DNA of 64,000 bases from Marasmius tenuissimus (Eukaryota > Basidiomycota > Agaricomycetes > Agaricales > Marasmiaceae): the NCBI GenBank assembly GCA_029532415.1, contig JAQOTA010000047.1, forward strand, positions 992,001 through 1,056,000. Reading direction: 5' to 3'. Numbering within the stretch: position 1 is the first letter of the stretch; each line of letters starts with the position of its first letter. The notes under the pieces are model-generated. The model worked only from the letters and a program-made list of their open reading frames with translations. It did no database searches and was not told the DNA's origin. Below are positions 1 through 12,100 of this stretch, piece by piece. The translations under genes and the position numbers were made by a program.

Positions 1-166
1 TCTATATGTGGACGGATGATCATAGGCGGGTTTTATTAGTCAGCCAATCTGAATTGTTTCATCGGTTCAATGCTGGCATCAACGGGCCCTGCCAAGCCTG
101 CCTGGCGACGATGGGCGCAGACTGCAGTCATCTTTTGGGGGTGATTATTCCACGACCGTCATCGTC

Positions 167-3100
167 ATGCAAGAAGATGGAATACCACTCAAGAAACGGA
201 GGCTACAGAACGCTTGTGACGAGTGTAAGAGGCGAAAAGGTGCGAGTTCTGCAGGATGATTTGATGTTTGTCAGATATTGATGGAGTTCATGATGCCATC
301 TAGTCAAATGTAGGTGGAATTAATCACACTCGAAGACTTGAGGCTCATGAACTCTGAAGGCGATAGTGCGGAAATGCCAGGAACTGCTTGCTCTACTTGT
401 TTGGCGTTTGGGACAGAGTGCACACATGTACGCGCCCTGTCGCAGAAGGTACACCACATATGAGTATACCATCATACCAATCACACTCATAAGCCATGTA
501 CAGAAGCGCGGACCCCCCAAAGGGTAGGATTTACTCCCCCCACAATTCCATTCACATTCTTAACGGGAGTTTTGAACTCCAACAGAACCCCCCGAGGAAC
601 AAAAAGTATTCAGTGTATTGTCAGGACAATCCTATCCACGTCAAAACCGTATATTGTACCAGAGAACACAGAAGAGACGCTTCTAATCCTCAAGGAACTG
701 GCCAACCGCGTCGCTTATCTGGAGGAACAATCAGAGGCTCACAAAAAAAGGATGCGTGGCTGGCGAAGCTTAGCAACGGACTCCGAGTCCTCAGCAGCAA
801 GTGGACCACCTCGACCGCCGATCAATACCTACTTCTCACCAGCTTACACGCCTACTCATGTGGAGAGCGGGATTGGGCGCGAAGAAAAGGATAACGATTC
901 GTCTACTGCGGATTTGGTGAAGGCAGTTGTGAATCAATTAGCGATCAGCACCGGGCCAGACCCTTCCTGCTCGCAAACGGAGGATCTCGAACAGCATTCG
1001 AGAGACTCTGAGAGCAACACAGTCCCTTGGAGCGGAACCAGTACCTCTGGGCCGGGAACTAGCAATACATGGCCGTATGGGAAAGGACAAGAGTCCGTAA
1101 ACACGCCGGCTCGTCAAAATCGGAGGAAGGAGTTTTGGAGTGTTCTTTCGGTGAGCCCGCAGCTTATTTTCTTGTCAGGCCCAGTTACCGATACTTATCG
1201 TTTGTTTTGTTCAGTGGCAAGTCATGGCGGGAACTCAAGACCCCTCCAACTCGCTGATGTACCACAGATACACATTCCCTCCCCCTGATCTCCTCCCGAC
1301 GCTGATATCACTCTATTTCACACATGTTCATCCCATATACCCTGTTCTTCACAAGGCTATATTTGAACAGAGTGTGAAGGAGGGCCTACAACACAGAGAC
1401 GTATTTTTTTCAAGTGCGTTGTTAGCGGTATGCGCTCTGGGCTCGAGGTATTGTTCGGACTTCCGAGTTCTCGAGGACAACGACGGAATCGAAGGATACC
1501 GAGGCTTCAACAACCGAAGCAATGGTCGTTCTAAGTCAAGGATCAGCGCAGGATGGAAGTGGTTTAGGCAGATTAGGTTGACCAGGTTGGAGCTTGGGAC
1601 GAAACCGTCATTGTATGAATTGCAGATGTATTGCGTATGTCCTTCTGCTACTTGTTGCCCGTCTCGCATAAACCTGTTGACCACAACGAACAGCTCGCTA
1701 CCTACTTCCTACAAGGCACATCCAATGCTGGAGCGTGCTGGGATCTGCTTGGAATTGGAGCTAGGCTGGCCCAGAATTTGGGAATCCATCGGAAGCGCCC
1801 CGCTAACCTGCGTCCTCCAGTATCGACACCATCCTCGGGCCCGAGTTTGAATCCCTTAGCAGAGTCGCAACTCTGGAGTCGAGCGTTTTGGGCGTTAGTC
1901 AGCTCAGATGTAGTGATGAGTACATTTATGGGCACGCCGAGGGCGATTCATAGGGATGAGTAAGTTCGGTACATCTTTCCATTCTTCCCTCCCTCTCTGA
2001 CTTGTCATCTCGTTACCTGCTCCTTAGTTTTGACCTTCCCCTCCCGCTTGAATGCGACGATGAATACTGGATTTGGGAAATGCAAGGCGAGGCAAACCAT
2101 GGGAATGTTGGTCTTGAGTTCAAACAACCTGAGGACAAGCCTAGTAAAATGAGCTACTGGGTGACGCTCTTGAAATTGCTGGATATTATGGGTTTTGCGC
2201 ATAAGACTCTCTACGCTGTTCGAAAAACCGAGATGTGGACCAGGAGTGGGACTACAGAGGCGGAATGGAACGAGCGAATCGTAAGTGAAATCGACGGCCT
2301 GTTGAATACATGGATTGACAATGTTCCGGCGCATCGTGAGTCCCCGCTCTATTCTGGCGTCTCGTTCCCTTAGCGCTTTCTTTCCGCGTCATTGACAGTG
2401 AAATGGAATCCTAACCGCTACCACTACCCCGGATATGACCCGAACGAACCAAACCCATTCTTCAACCAATCAACGGTTATCTATGTGACCTACTACTGGG
2501 CTCAGATCTTTGTTCATAAGCCTTTCCTGTCTGCGACACTGAACCCTGTCTCTCCTCCCACCGCTACCACTACCACCCCTGGCGAAGGTCAGGCACCCGA
2601 ATGGAGATTCCCCTCTGCGGCTATCTGTACCAATGCAGCAAGATCGATTATTAGCCTCGCTGAGATTGCTTATAGTAGAGAATGTGAGAGGCAAGGGGAT
2701 GAGTGTCGGCCCCCGTTGTCAGCTCTAATAGTGAGTTTGTTTGTATCATCAAGATCTCGAGCGATTAACAGCCGGTCTCTCTGTTCCCATATCTAGAATA
2801 CCGTCATTTCGTCGGCGGTACGCCTCAGCTTTCCCGTCTCTTTCACGCATATCGAACTGGGCTGATCTTTTGGTAGACCATCCTATTCGTGAACGTATGG
2901 CGCCAGTGCAGGCCGGGTGTGAAGGATCGGTCTACTTCGAATGTACTCCGGGATCTGGGCGATGTGCATAGGTGTACTGAGATCTTGAGGAAGTGGGAAC
3001 GTATGTATGTCTCGACGTTGTTCTTTCTCATTGCGCTGTCTGACAGTCCGCTTTCTTTACCCAGGTCACAATCTTCTGGTCGATGCTGCGACATCCTGAC

Positions 3101-4079
3101 CGGATTGCTTCATATGTATGGCCTTTCCTCCTCGTCGATGGGACCCCACTTGGCTCGCGGGATTCCCAGAGCTCGGGACGAGAATGATGAACGAGAACAA
3201 ACATCCGATGCTAACTATAACTCGAGCGGTGAAGCACAACACCCCCACCTGACCGGGATGATGGCGGCCCACTCACACTCAATCACTGGGTCGAGGCACG
3301 CCCACGACTCGAACCTTGTAGCACCACAATTCTCCCTACCTGGCTATCAAGGAGGGGAAAGCAGTGGCAGCGTCCCTGACTATGCTACACTTCATCAGGT
3401 GCACGACTATGGAACTCAGCACCATCCGCTTCACCAACCTCAATCTCGACCTCCTCCCATTCCCCAGAATCCCCAGGAAGATCAATTCTCCCTCCTTCTT
3501 GGCAGCGAAGAACTAGGTGGTCTGGTGGGCTCGCGATGTCACCGAAGTTTCGTTCATGACTATGGCCTTGGCAACAATATATCGGAGATGTCCAGGCCTA
3601 CACATAGCGGCATGAACCCCCATCCGCATCAAGATGAGATTCCACCTTGGTATGGTGGGAGGGGATATGCGGCGAGCGCCTCCGGGTCAAGTTTAGCGGC
3701 CAACAGTGTACAAGGCTTGGATCATCCAGATTCATATATGCAGGGACTTGCATATAGTGCATCCGGCGAAATGGGTACGTAGATTTGGAAACCCCCATGT
3801 CTGAGCGGCATCTGAATCACGATTCAGGTCCGGGAAGATTTGACTCGTACGGAAGACAAGCTCAAGCTCCGGAGGGGGGTTTCCCCGCTAATGAACACGG
3901 TCCGGCGTGCGTATTGACTGCCTTTTTCCAAGCGAAGACAATTTCTCTTTTCTTACCTGCACGCCTCTGACAGATCCTACAACGGACTGAACTTGCCGAC
4001 AGTTGACTTGGACGAGGTGCTACGATCGCAGAGTTTCGGCTCGTTTTTCTCTCAGCTCCAAAGTCAAGGTCCATCGTAG
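167..4079 (+). CDS. Zn2Cys6 fungal-specific transcription factor (TF1)
   Basis: Nuclear DNA-binding regulator of the XlnR-like Zn2Cys6 / Fungal_trans type. Exon 1 (167-239) starts at ATG 167 and encodes a basic stretch then CDECKRRK. A 6-nt microexon (304-309) and the exon from 360 complete CxxCx6Cx9CxxCx6C (VKCDSAEMPG, CSTCLAFGTEC). Then come KRGPPKG (split by an intron near 516-523), a heptad-like coiled coil (about 660-760) and a Ser/Pro/Thr-rich linker. The Fungal_trans regulatory domain follows: PPPDLLPTLISLYFTHVHP at 1277-1333, RLAQNLGIHR near 1767, FDLPLPLECDDEYW near 2030, AAICTNAARS near 2617. The tail is His/Gln/Gly-rich and ends with VDLDEVLRSQSFGSFF before TAG 4077-4079. Roughly ten introns are needed. 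It looks intact and is the only complete member of the family here; three other copies lie rightwards. Convergent with the hydrolase at 4175. Target genes unknown. Confidence 0.85.
304..309 (+). other. 6-nt microexon TCAAAT in the TF1 zinc cluster
   Basis: Exon 1 ends AAA-G at 239 and the next large exon starts GC-GAT-AGT at 360. Inserting TCAAAT, which is flanked by ctag and gtaggt, gives G|TC AAA T|GC, that is Val-Lys-Cys, supplying the otherwise missing third zinc ligand. The two introns would be 64 nt (240-303) and 50 nt (310-359), normal for this genome. Confidence 0.75.
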
Positions 4080-4174
4080 CTCGGTGTGTACTGGTTTGTA
4101 TATCTTTGGTCTATCAGATGTTGCTTGCACGCAGTTCTTTTTGTATGTATGCATTATGTTCGATGGTCTATGTA

Positions 4175-5107
4175 TCATGACGCCTTCCTGATCTGTTCGG
4201 CGATAATCTCGTGAACTTCTGATGTGAGATGAAGTTCATCAACCCATATCGCACCGCCTTCCGTCGTGGAGTCGTCTTCAGTGAAGTCGAAATCCTCCGG
4301 ATCGTCCAGGATCTTCGATAGAACCTGGTGCAACGAGAAGATGTTGACCTTAGCTGTCGCTGTGTTCGCTTGGAATTCAACGATCTGTGTGCGAAACTCT
4401 TCATTCCAGGTCTGAACACGTCGTTCTATGATATCGGCGCAGTCGAATTTGACCCCTATATACGTGTTAGTTGGCCGAGAGTGGGTCTTCACGCGCAGTT
4501 CGGGATGCGCTCAAGCAATTGGCACTCACCAGAAGGAGAACGGTCTATTGGAGGAACGTCTATGAAGAGAAAGTTTCTAGCAGCAGCCTCATCGTACAAA
4601 CGTTGGGCCGCTTCGAGAATTTTTGACACAATGTCACTGAGGAAACACTCCTGATTCGAGCCACAGTCGTTGATACCAAAGAATAAGACTGTAAATGCAC
4701 TGAGATGTGTTGTGGGATTGAGATATGGCTAGATTCGTACTGTAGCAGACTTCGTTCGGAGGGGACGCCGACCAAAGTTCATCATTCGGTCGGGGCTTGG
4801 AAAGGTACTGAAAAAGCTGGTCTGCTAAATCGTGTTCTGCAGTCGCACCGGGAAAGGAGAAGTTATGCATGACCACATCTGAGGATAGATCTTTTCTTAG
4901 ATGTTTGACCTGAGAATTACGAATACGACGGTGAGAAGAGACAATTTGAAAGATAAAGTATTACCCAGGTGGTGTCGGGTGCATCACCCTCGCTACTGTA
5001 CGAGTCTCCACTGCAGAGAAGGGTTAGGAGCAGAAGATGGTGCGAATATTCCAGGGATTCACTACGCACAAGATGATAATCGTCTGAGCGGTGTCGAGTA
5101 TGGTCAT
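4175..5107 (-). CDS. SGNH/GDSL-type hydrolase, CE16-like esterase
   Basis: Predicted serine esterase/acyl hydrolase of the SGNH fold. Model: exons 5107-5070, 5010-4965, 4909-4741, 4688-4530 and 4455-4175, all GT-AG, giving about 230 aa. Block I is FGDSYSSEG (nucleophile Ser) near residue 13. The Gly block is in HNFSFPGATAEHDLA, the Asn block is FFGINDCGSN, and the C-terminal catalytic pair is DELHLT (Asp and His). ATG 5107 was chosen because the frame is closed by a stop a few codons upstream and block I follows at the usual short distance. I see no clear signal peptide, so an intracellular location or a missed 5' exon are both possible. Tail-to-tail with TF1, 95 bp apart. Family members deacetylate plant-wall oligosaccharides or hydrolyse short-chain esters; the substrate here is unknown. 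Confidence 0.85.
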
Positions 5108-5864
5108 AGTCGCTGGGAGAGAGCCACACGGTTCCCACGCTCATCTCGAGCTTGAACCGCGATCATCCATCCGTTATTCTTTCCGTGACTTGAGACCTGA
5201 CCAGTAGGACTCTCAAACGTTTTCAAACAATGGCCTTGACTCGGTGGGGTAGAGGCATGATTTATGCAAGTTTGATTGTACGTGGATTGTACGTGTCGAA
5301 GAAAGATGCGGAAAATCCGAACCTGTCCAGCCAGAGACAAGGAAACCAACAATATAAGGCTCGAGTTCTCGAAGACATGTCCGCGTCAGTTCTGGCCTAG
5401 TCCCGGTATCCGAATCTAATAGCTTCTCGTCTTGGCCAGGGCAGCCTGACATCACTCTGAAGCAGATCAGCTGAGCTCTTTGAGAGTGGGATCGTACTCT
5501 CAATGTTCACTTCCATTCTTCCTGGAGGGACGAACGTCAGGTCCAAGAGAAGTTAATATCAACGCACATGCGCCCAACTTCGACCAGCAGTCATGGCATT
5601 AGGGTGGTCAGAGCAACGTGAATCGTTACTTCACACTGCACAGTCAAAACGTGAACCTCATGATGGTGGTGTGAAAGAAGGGCTAGTGCATGCGGTACAT
5701 ATCCCGCGTGCGCACGTTGCCTCACCTTCTCAACAACCTACACCACACGAAACCCAACCCGAATCTGTGGTCAACAAACGTAGAATTGAACATGAAGTAG
5801 GAAGATTGGTATGTATATAAAGGTTTCGTGGGCGGTGAAGATGGGCTAAGGTACGCCAACCACG
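5108..5864. promoter_or_regulatory. divergent intergenic region with TATA box
   Basis: 757 bp between the divergent SGNH hydrolase and PLC-like genes. A TATATAA box at 5814-5820 lies about 45 bp before the PLC-like ATG. No open frame here looks coding, and no repeat was seen. Confidence 0.5.
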
Positions 5865-7235
5865 ATGTATCTCCTCCACACGGTTGTCGCTGCACTTTCC
5901 ATTGCATCCCTGGCTCTTGGATCAGCTCTATCTAAGAAGAGGTACGTACCTCGCGGGTCTGATTGCACAATCTAGGGACTGACTCCGTTGGCAGAGCTAC
6001 CGTCTGTAATGGTCGTGCTGAGCTTTGCAATAGGGGCTATGGAGAGGTCACTTTCCTAGGTGCCCATAACTCTTTTGCGGCTAGCCAGAGCATCTTTGCG
6101 CGTGGGTACACGTCTATTCGCTCTCGGTGACGCGAGTTCATCACCTCCACCAGTCGCACGAAACCAGGAGCTCAATGTCGTAGCCCAACTGAACAACTTC
6201 GGGGTGCGGTTCTTGCAGGGACAGGCTCATATGTGAGGACTAAGCCCCTGATATTCCTTGATGTATCAAAGACCTTACACGGTATTCCTCGACCAGGGAA
6301 AATGGACAACTTCGTTTCTGCCATACTGGTACGTCGCGTCTCGTCGCAACTGTCGCCCGTCTCACGTTTCCATTCCGCGATCGAACAGACTGTGTGCGTA
6401 ACCCAGTGGCCGAGGAAAATCGTAGTCAGTTGACCCTCATCCCAGATCCTCTTTGACGGAGGACTCGTCGTGGACTACCTCAAAAAAGTCAAGACTTTCC
6501 TCGATGAAAACCCCAACGAAGTCCTCACACTCCTCTTCACCAATCCCGATGGCGCTTCCATCCGGGGCGTGTGGAAGCCAGCGTTCGACCAATCCGGTGA
6601 GAGTAATCGTCATTTTGACTGGTCACCTCGACCCTCAACGCCGTCTGTTCACAGGAATAGCCCCACTCGCCTATGTCCCCCCTCACCAGCCCATGAAGCG
6701 CTCCGAATGGCCAACTCTCGGTCAACTGATTGACAGCGGGAAGCGCGTGATCGTTTTCCTCGATTCAGGTGCTGACAATGGTGGGGTCGACTTCATTCTT
6801 CCCGAGTTCAAGATGGTAAGGTCTTTCGAATCTTTTGCCCTAGTATGGCCCCTCAACACCATCGTAGATCTGGGAACCACCTTTCAGCTCGACGGATCCC
6901 AACTTCCCTTGCCGCGTCGACAGAACTGAAGGCCCATTGTCGGCAGTCGACCATATGTACATGCTCAACCACAACTTGAACGTGCAGGTCGTCGACGGGG
7001 TTCTTGTTAGCGACCGAACTCGCGCTCCCACAACTAACAGCGTCAACTCGTGAGTTGTCAATAGATCGGGTTTCTGTTACGTTCACTAACAGTAGCACTC
7101 CTGTTTGCTAGGATCATCGCCGATGCGAATGGATGCAGGAAATTGGTAAACAACCAAGCGCCCAACTTTGTCATGTTGGATTTCGTGAACGTCGGGGAGG
7201 GAAAGAGGGCCGTGGATCAGTTGAACGGGTTCTGA
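5865..7235 (+). CDS. secreted PI-PLC-like phosphodiesterase
   Basis: PLC-like phosphodiesterase with a TIM-barrel X-domain, widespread in fungi. Nine exons: 5865-5941, 5995-6101, 6154-6232, 6297-6328, 6389-6393, 6446-6596, 6655-6815, 6868-7049, 7112-7235. An N-terminal hydrophobic signal peptide (residues 1-20) ends near LALGSALS. First catalytic-His region is FLGAHNSF; second is QLRFCHTDC then ILFDGG. Further landmarks are the helix VKTFLDENPNEVLTLL, GKRVIVFLDSGAD and HMYMLNHNLN. The CHTDC box requires a 5-nt microexon. Expected to be extracellular or GPI-linked; no Ca-binding residues or C2/PH/EF domains are visible, as in bacterial-type PI-PLCs. Its true substrate may not be phosphatidylinositol. 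Tail-to-tail with NOSIP (78 bp gap). Confidence 0.85.
6389..6393 (+). other. 5-nt microexon ACTGT in the PLC-like gene
   Basis: The exon ending CATACTG at 6328 and the exon starting ATCCTC at 6446 do not join in a productive frame. The five bases ACTGT, preceded by acag and followed by gtgcgt, give ACT-G|AC-TGT|ATC and the family box CHTDC-ILFDGG. The flanking introns are 60 and 52 nt. Confidence 0.75.
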
Positions 7236-7313
7236 TCATCGAGAGTAACGAAGCTTCAGATCGTGAAAGAACAGAAGAATATTCACATTCTGTGCGACTA
7301 GTAAAATACCGAA

Positions 7314-8654
7314 TCAACCTTGGAACGCGATACCTGTTTTCGATGTCTCCGCCAGACCTCCGCCTGCAAATCCGGTACCTGCGAAACATCCACGCGTCAG
7401 AGATAGAGGTATTGAATGAGGAGATTTCGACCAACCTTCCCGCTTCAGTTGAATTATATCCTTCTCGCCTAGCTCCTTATCGCAAACAATGCATTGCTTG
7501 GCCGGTCGGACAAGGGTGTCTGTACATGTCTTGCAAGTGACGTGGGCGCAAGGCTTCATCACTATCAATTTCGTGAGCCGGCTGAAGGTAAGTGAAAACG
7601 ATGGTGTATACGTACGGAACATGAGGATGCTGTTCGACAGCTGCTTCTTACACGACGGGCACATTGGTGTAGATTCGTCCTTTTTCGATGAGCTGCTTCC
7701 TTCAGCGGGTGTTGACTCAGCGCTGGACGCAGGCCGCCCATTCGAACTAAAAAGAGTGAACTGAACCGGCACTAGGTTTTTCAGCCTGTGATTTCGCGTA
7801 AGCTCAAATCAGCAATCAGCGAAGATCGTAAACTGACGCTAAAGGGTGCGATGGATTTCCACCTCGACATGTTGATTGCAGCTTTACATCCCCCAATGAC
7901 GACGGCGGTCCCTTGCTTGTGTATGTCGGGGTCAAGGATGGAAGCCAAAAGTCCGGTAGTTTGTGTTTTAGAGCTTCTGCTTGTTCGCGTTCAATCTGGC
8001 GTAGGGCAGCCTCTTCGGCCTCTTGAGCGAGATTCTCAACCGCCGATGTGTCGAATTCGAATTTCCGTTTCGTTCCTCGACCTAAAGTCAAGATGTGAGC
8101 GCAGGCTAAGATACGAGCCGGGTTATAACGCACCTTCTTGCTTCGAGTCCCCAGAATTTGTACTCGTCCCCGTCGTGGTACTTGGCCGGCCTGACAGCCC
8201 CAGTTGACCCTTCTCAAAGTCGAGCAAGACCCTCTCCCTCGCGGCTTCCTTAGCTCTGAGTTTCTCTTCTTCTGCTTCCTTCTTTAATGCTTCCAATTTC
8301 TCTTTCTGTCTTTTGATGTCTTTCTTCTGTGTCACTGAGCAAGTCAGCGTAACAGGACGACCTGAAGAGAGTAAAGGAACTCACACAGATCCGTGTAGAC
8401 ACATTCTTTGCAAAAGAGATGACCTTCGTTGCATGCTACGGGTTCTCGAGCCTTGTTCAAGCACAGAGAGCAAGCATCGAATTGCCGCATAGATTCGTTC
8501 CCTAGACGTTGCTTTGCATTGCGTGTCAGCCCACAGTGAAATCTTTGCGGTATCAGGAAAAAAGCGGTACTCTTTTGGTTCCATAATCGAGTTTTTTGTA
8601 TTCTGCGTACGAAAATATTGAGGATGCGGTATTGTTTTTACTGTGTTTTGTCAT
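7314..8654 (-). CDS. NOSIP: NOSIP-type U-box/RING protein
   Basis: Homologue of nitric-oxide-synthase-interacting protein, a nuclear E3 ubiquitin ligase family also associated with spliceosomes. Start ATG at 8654 opens the diagnostic N-terminus MTKHSKNNTASSIFSYAEYK. The N-terminal zinc/U-box half follows (MRQFDACSLCLNKA, VACNEGHLFCKECVYTDL, about 8540-8390), then a Lys/Glu-rich coiled coil (8335-8230). Next come GTKRKFEFD, LPDFWLPSLTP and a Ser-rich linker. The C-terminal RING-like half is MCPSCKKQLSNS, MKPCAHVTCKTC and QCIVCDKELGEKDI, ending near TGIAFQG. About seven exons. Head-to-head with NLR-A. Its first two exons and promoter are duplicated at 20.7-21.5 kb. Confidence 0.88.
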
Positions 8655-9146
8655 CTTGTAGGTGGTAGGAGGCAAAGAGAACTGTGAGAACTTTTGTGGA
8701 AGCAACGAGCGCCTCCAAGCGCCCACACCATTGTCTCCCCTCTGCTTTCTCATTCTCTGGTCTCAAATCAGTCATTTTCTCAGGACAGGTCCGTAACTCT
8801 CTCTCTTACACCTCCTTTCCATTTGTTGAGTCTGCGATCTAATTCTTCCTCACAGAGCTCCTGACCTATGTGACTGAAGGATTCCAATCACTGGCATCAA
8901 TCACCATCTCCAACACGGGGAGTCTCACGCGACACCTCGAGGCACTCTGCCAGCCAATTGCAATCCTCTTACTGAGACAGAGCGCGCAGCAAGTGCAAAC
9001 AAAGTGTGCTCTCCGCACCAACACATGCCTCTCGGACAGCGTCCTTGTATCCTCTGTCCTTCTGTTTCGCTGAGATACCCCATAATAAGTGCACCATTCT
9101 GGACCTGCCTGCTTCCTCAGTCTGTTCGGCCTTCTGACGGGTGCCC
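8655..9146. promoter_or_regulatory. bidirectional promoter NOSIP / NLR-A
   Basis: 492 bp between divergent starts. Contains the conserved block CGAGCGCC...GCGCCCACAC (8706-8727) that is also present in the duplicated promoters at 21.12 and 63.15 kb. No gene inside. Confidence 0.55.
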
Positions 9147-12100
9147 ATGGAACAGACTACGATCATACGAAGCCGACACACTGGCTCGGGCGCACAGAAC
9201 AACAACAATCATACAGGAACGCAGAACGTCAACACATACCATATATATAGAGGAGAGGGTCATTTCGTAGAGAATGTCAAACCAACAACTGCCTATCGTG
9301 AGTTGCTGGGTTCGTTCGAATGAAGCTTGAAGATGATCTAACCCATGTCGAAACAGCACCCAAAACCCTCCAGGAAGCAGTCGCAGGCGTTGGAGCTTCC
9401 CATACTGCAGAGCAACAGTATTCACGCGGGGAGTGTCTTGAAGGAACTCGCGAGCGTCTCCTTGAAACCATCCATGATTGGATATTGGCCAAGGACCAAC
9501 AGCATCCCTTCTTCTGGCTCACCGGAGCTGTTGGCGTTGGGAAAACCGCTATTGCGATGACCGTCGCCAAATCCTGTGAGCGGGAGGGCCGCCTCGTCTC
9601 CTCGTTCTTCTTCTTTCGATCTGACCCAAGACGCAATAATCCTTCCGCTCTCATGCTCTCCATTGCACATGGCCTGGTCTCGACGATACCATTTCTACGA
9701 CGCCCCATCGAAGAGAGGATTTCGGAAAATTCTCAGATATTGGAGGCGAGGCTGGAAGACCAGTTCCAAAACCTGGTAATCGAGCCAATCCTGAGACGGC
9801 CCCGGCAAACATGGCTGCAGGCCTTTCTCGCGTTGCTCGAGGCCGTCTGGGCAACCTTCTTCACCGCACTTTCACTTTTTGCGCCTCTCGACGTTATGCG
9901 GGTGCTTTTCATTATTCACGCGCCGATCATCCCTCGTGAAATCCCGAGTGTCGTGATCGTCGACGGACTGGACGAGTGCGGCCCCGACGACGAAAACCAG
10001 CGACGGATCCTTTCTACCTTCGCCTCGTTATATCGCGTCTCCCCCTATTCCCCTTTACGGTTTCTGATCTGCAGTCGGCCAGAGTCCGCAATCCGAGCAG
10101 CGTTCGAGAGGGAGCCTCTCTGCCCTCTCACAAAGCGAATCACGTTAGACAAATCGTTCTCCCCGAGTAGCGATATTGAACTTTATTATCGTCATGCATT
10201 TAAAGATATCCGCGACAATCCGGATTATGCTCGGATTCCGTTTTCAGAGCCGTGGCCATCGTCGGACGACCTCGAGGCTCTGCTTGAGAGGGCATCGGGC
10301 CAGTTCGTATATGCTACCACCGCGGTCAGATATATTGGACGCCGCTGTTCGAACCCCATAAAGCAGCTCAACAACATTCTCAACATGAGTCCGGACACTC
10401 GACAACAATCTCCCCTTCATGAACTCGACTGCCTCTATCACACCATCCTCTCCTCACATCCAGATCACTGCTCGCTCATCCCCGTTCTGGCAGTGATCTT
10501 ACTCCTTCCTCCTCATTCGTTTGTGCTTCCTGAGTTCATAGAACTGCTCCTTGGACTATCACCAGGCGAAGTTGACCTCATCTTGTCACCGATGCATTCG
10601 GTACTCGACATCGGAGACCAGGGGATCAGAGTATTTCACACCTCCTTCACCGACTTCATTCATGATCCGTCACGCTCGGAACGGTTTCACATTGACAAAG
10701 TTGTACAACATGACACTCTTGCTGTTAAATGGCTCCAAGTGCTCGCCCACCAGGTTAGAGAGAATCCGAGCATTGTCTTGGAACCAAATGATGAGGGTCA
10801 CACATACTCAGTCCGGTCGTTGCGCCGTGGTTGGGCTACCTTTTGCTTCACGCATATAACACTTTTGTATTCGAAGCCAACTTCGGAGTTACTTCTCGGA
10901 AGAGATAATGTCCTTCGAAGTATTCTCTCAGTCTTTCCAGATCGACAGCAGCTTCTCGCGGTGCTAGCCTCAGTGATTCTGCTTCCCCTGAACAAATATA
11001 CGCACACCCTGGCCTTCAATGACTTTCTTCTAGGCCTTGATAATGGACGTGTGTTGTCGATGATCAACCTGCTCGAGGCCTGTGGTGCAGGCGGGACATT
11101 CAGTCACATGAGTCCAGGCTTAATGACCTTCTTCATTAACTTCCTCTTTGATTCGTCGCATGAGTACCATATTGACGTACTCGAACAACACAATTTTCTT
11201 GCATCCCAATGGATTCGGGCACTCGTACCCAAGAACCGGCCTACGCCAAAGTAAGTCCCTTTGTCGTTCCAACTTCCAAGCGCTGGTACTGATACAATCT
11301 GATATCCCCAGTAGTGAAGAGAGCTCGTGTGTTTTGTTGGACTTGTGGCACGGATGGGTAAACTTTTGTTGCGACATCAGGCGACCGAGTGACGAGCTGT
11401 TGTCTGATTTCCTCAATCTGGACATTGAGGATGTTATTACCACCATGTCTGTCATATGTGGCACTCCTTCTAGCACCATCAGTCGCCTCGAGGCAATCAT
11501 ATCCTGGCTAACCGTGAGTGATTTCTTATGTTATTCAAAGACTATACTATATACTGACTTTATTCGAAGGACGTCGCTGGACCAATCAAACTCATCGATC
11601 GTTTCAAGCAGGCTACCAAGAAGCTCGAGAGCACCCATCTCGACGATTCAAAGGTGTGTTCTATCAATCACCCCTGAACTTTCCCTCGATAACTTCATCA
11701 ACAAACATCCAAGGTTGCTGGGTCGGATGACTGTCCGATGCGAGATATCAGGCAGTACTACCTCCACCACTTCCAGGATATTGTCAGTAATCCCAAATAC
11801 CGCGACGTCCGATTTCCGAGTCCCTGGCCGTCGGAAAGGGACCTGAGAACTCTGGTTGAAAGATCTTCCGGTCAATCTATCTATGCTACGACTTTGATCG
11901 ACTTCATGAAGCTGGCGTTTGAGGACCCAATTAGTCAGCTTGACATCGTCCTCCATAGTGATCTATTTGATGTATCGCCTCACCACCTCTGTGGCTTATA
12001 CTCTGTTATCCTCAACGCCAATATCAGACGCGAGGGATTCCAAATTTCTGGTGGCATTCATGACGTACTTGGCGCTATTATCATACTTTCAGATTTTCTA

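Noticed and set aside
240..359. Apparent loss of the third zinc-ligand cysteine in TF1 (KRRK joined to GDSA).
   Set aside because: A 6-nt microexon with canonical splice sites restores Val-Lys-Cys, so the cluster is complete.
9320..11254. Treating NLR-A as a single-exon 644-aa protein.
   Set aside because: Canonical introns link it to four downstream exons conserved in NLR-B and to the N-terminal motif exon.
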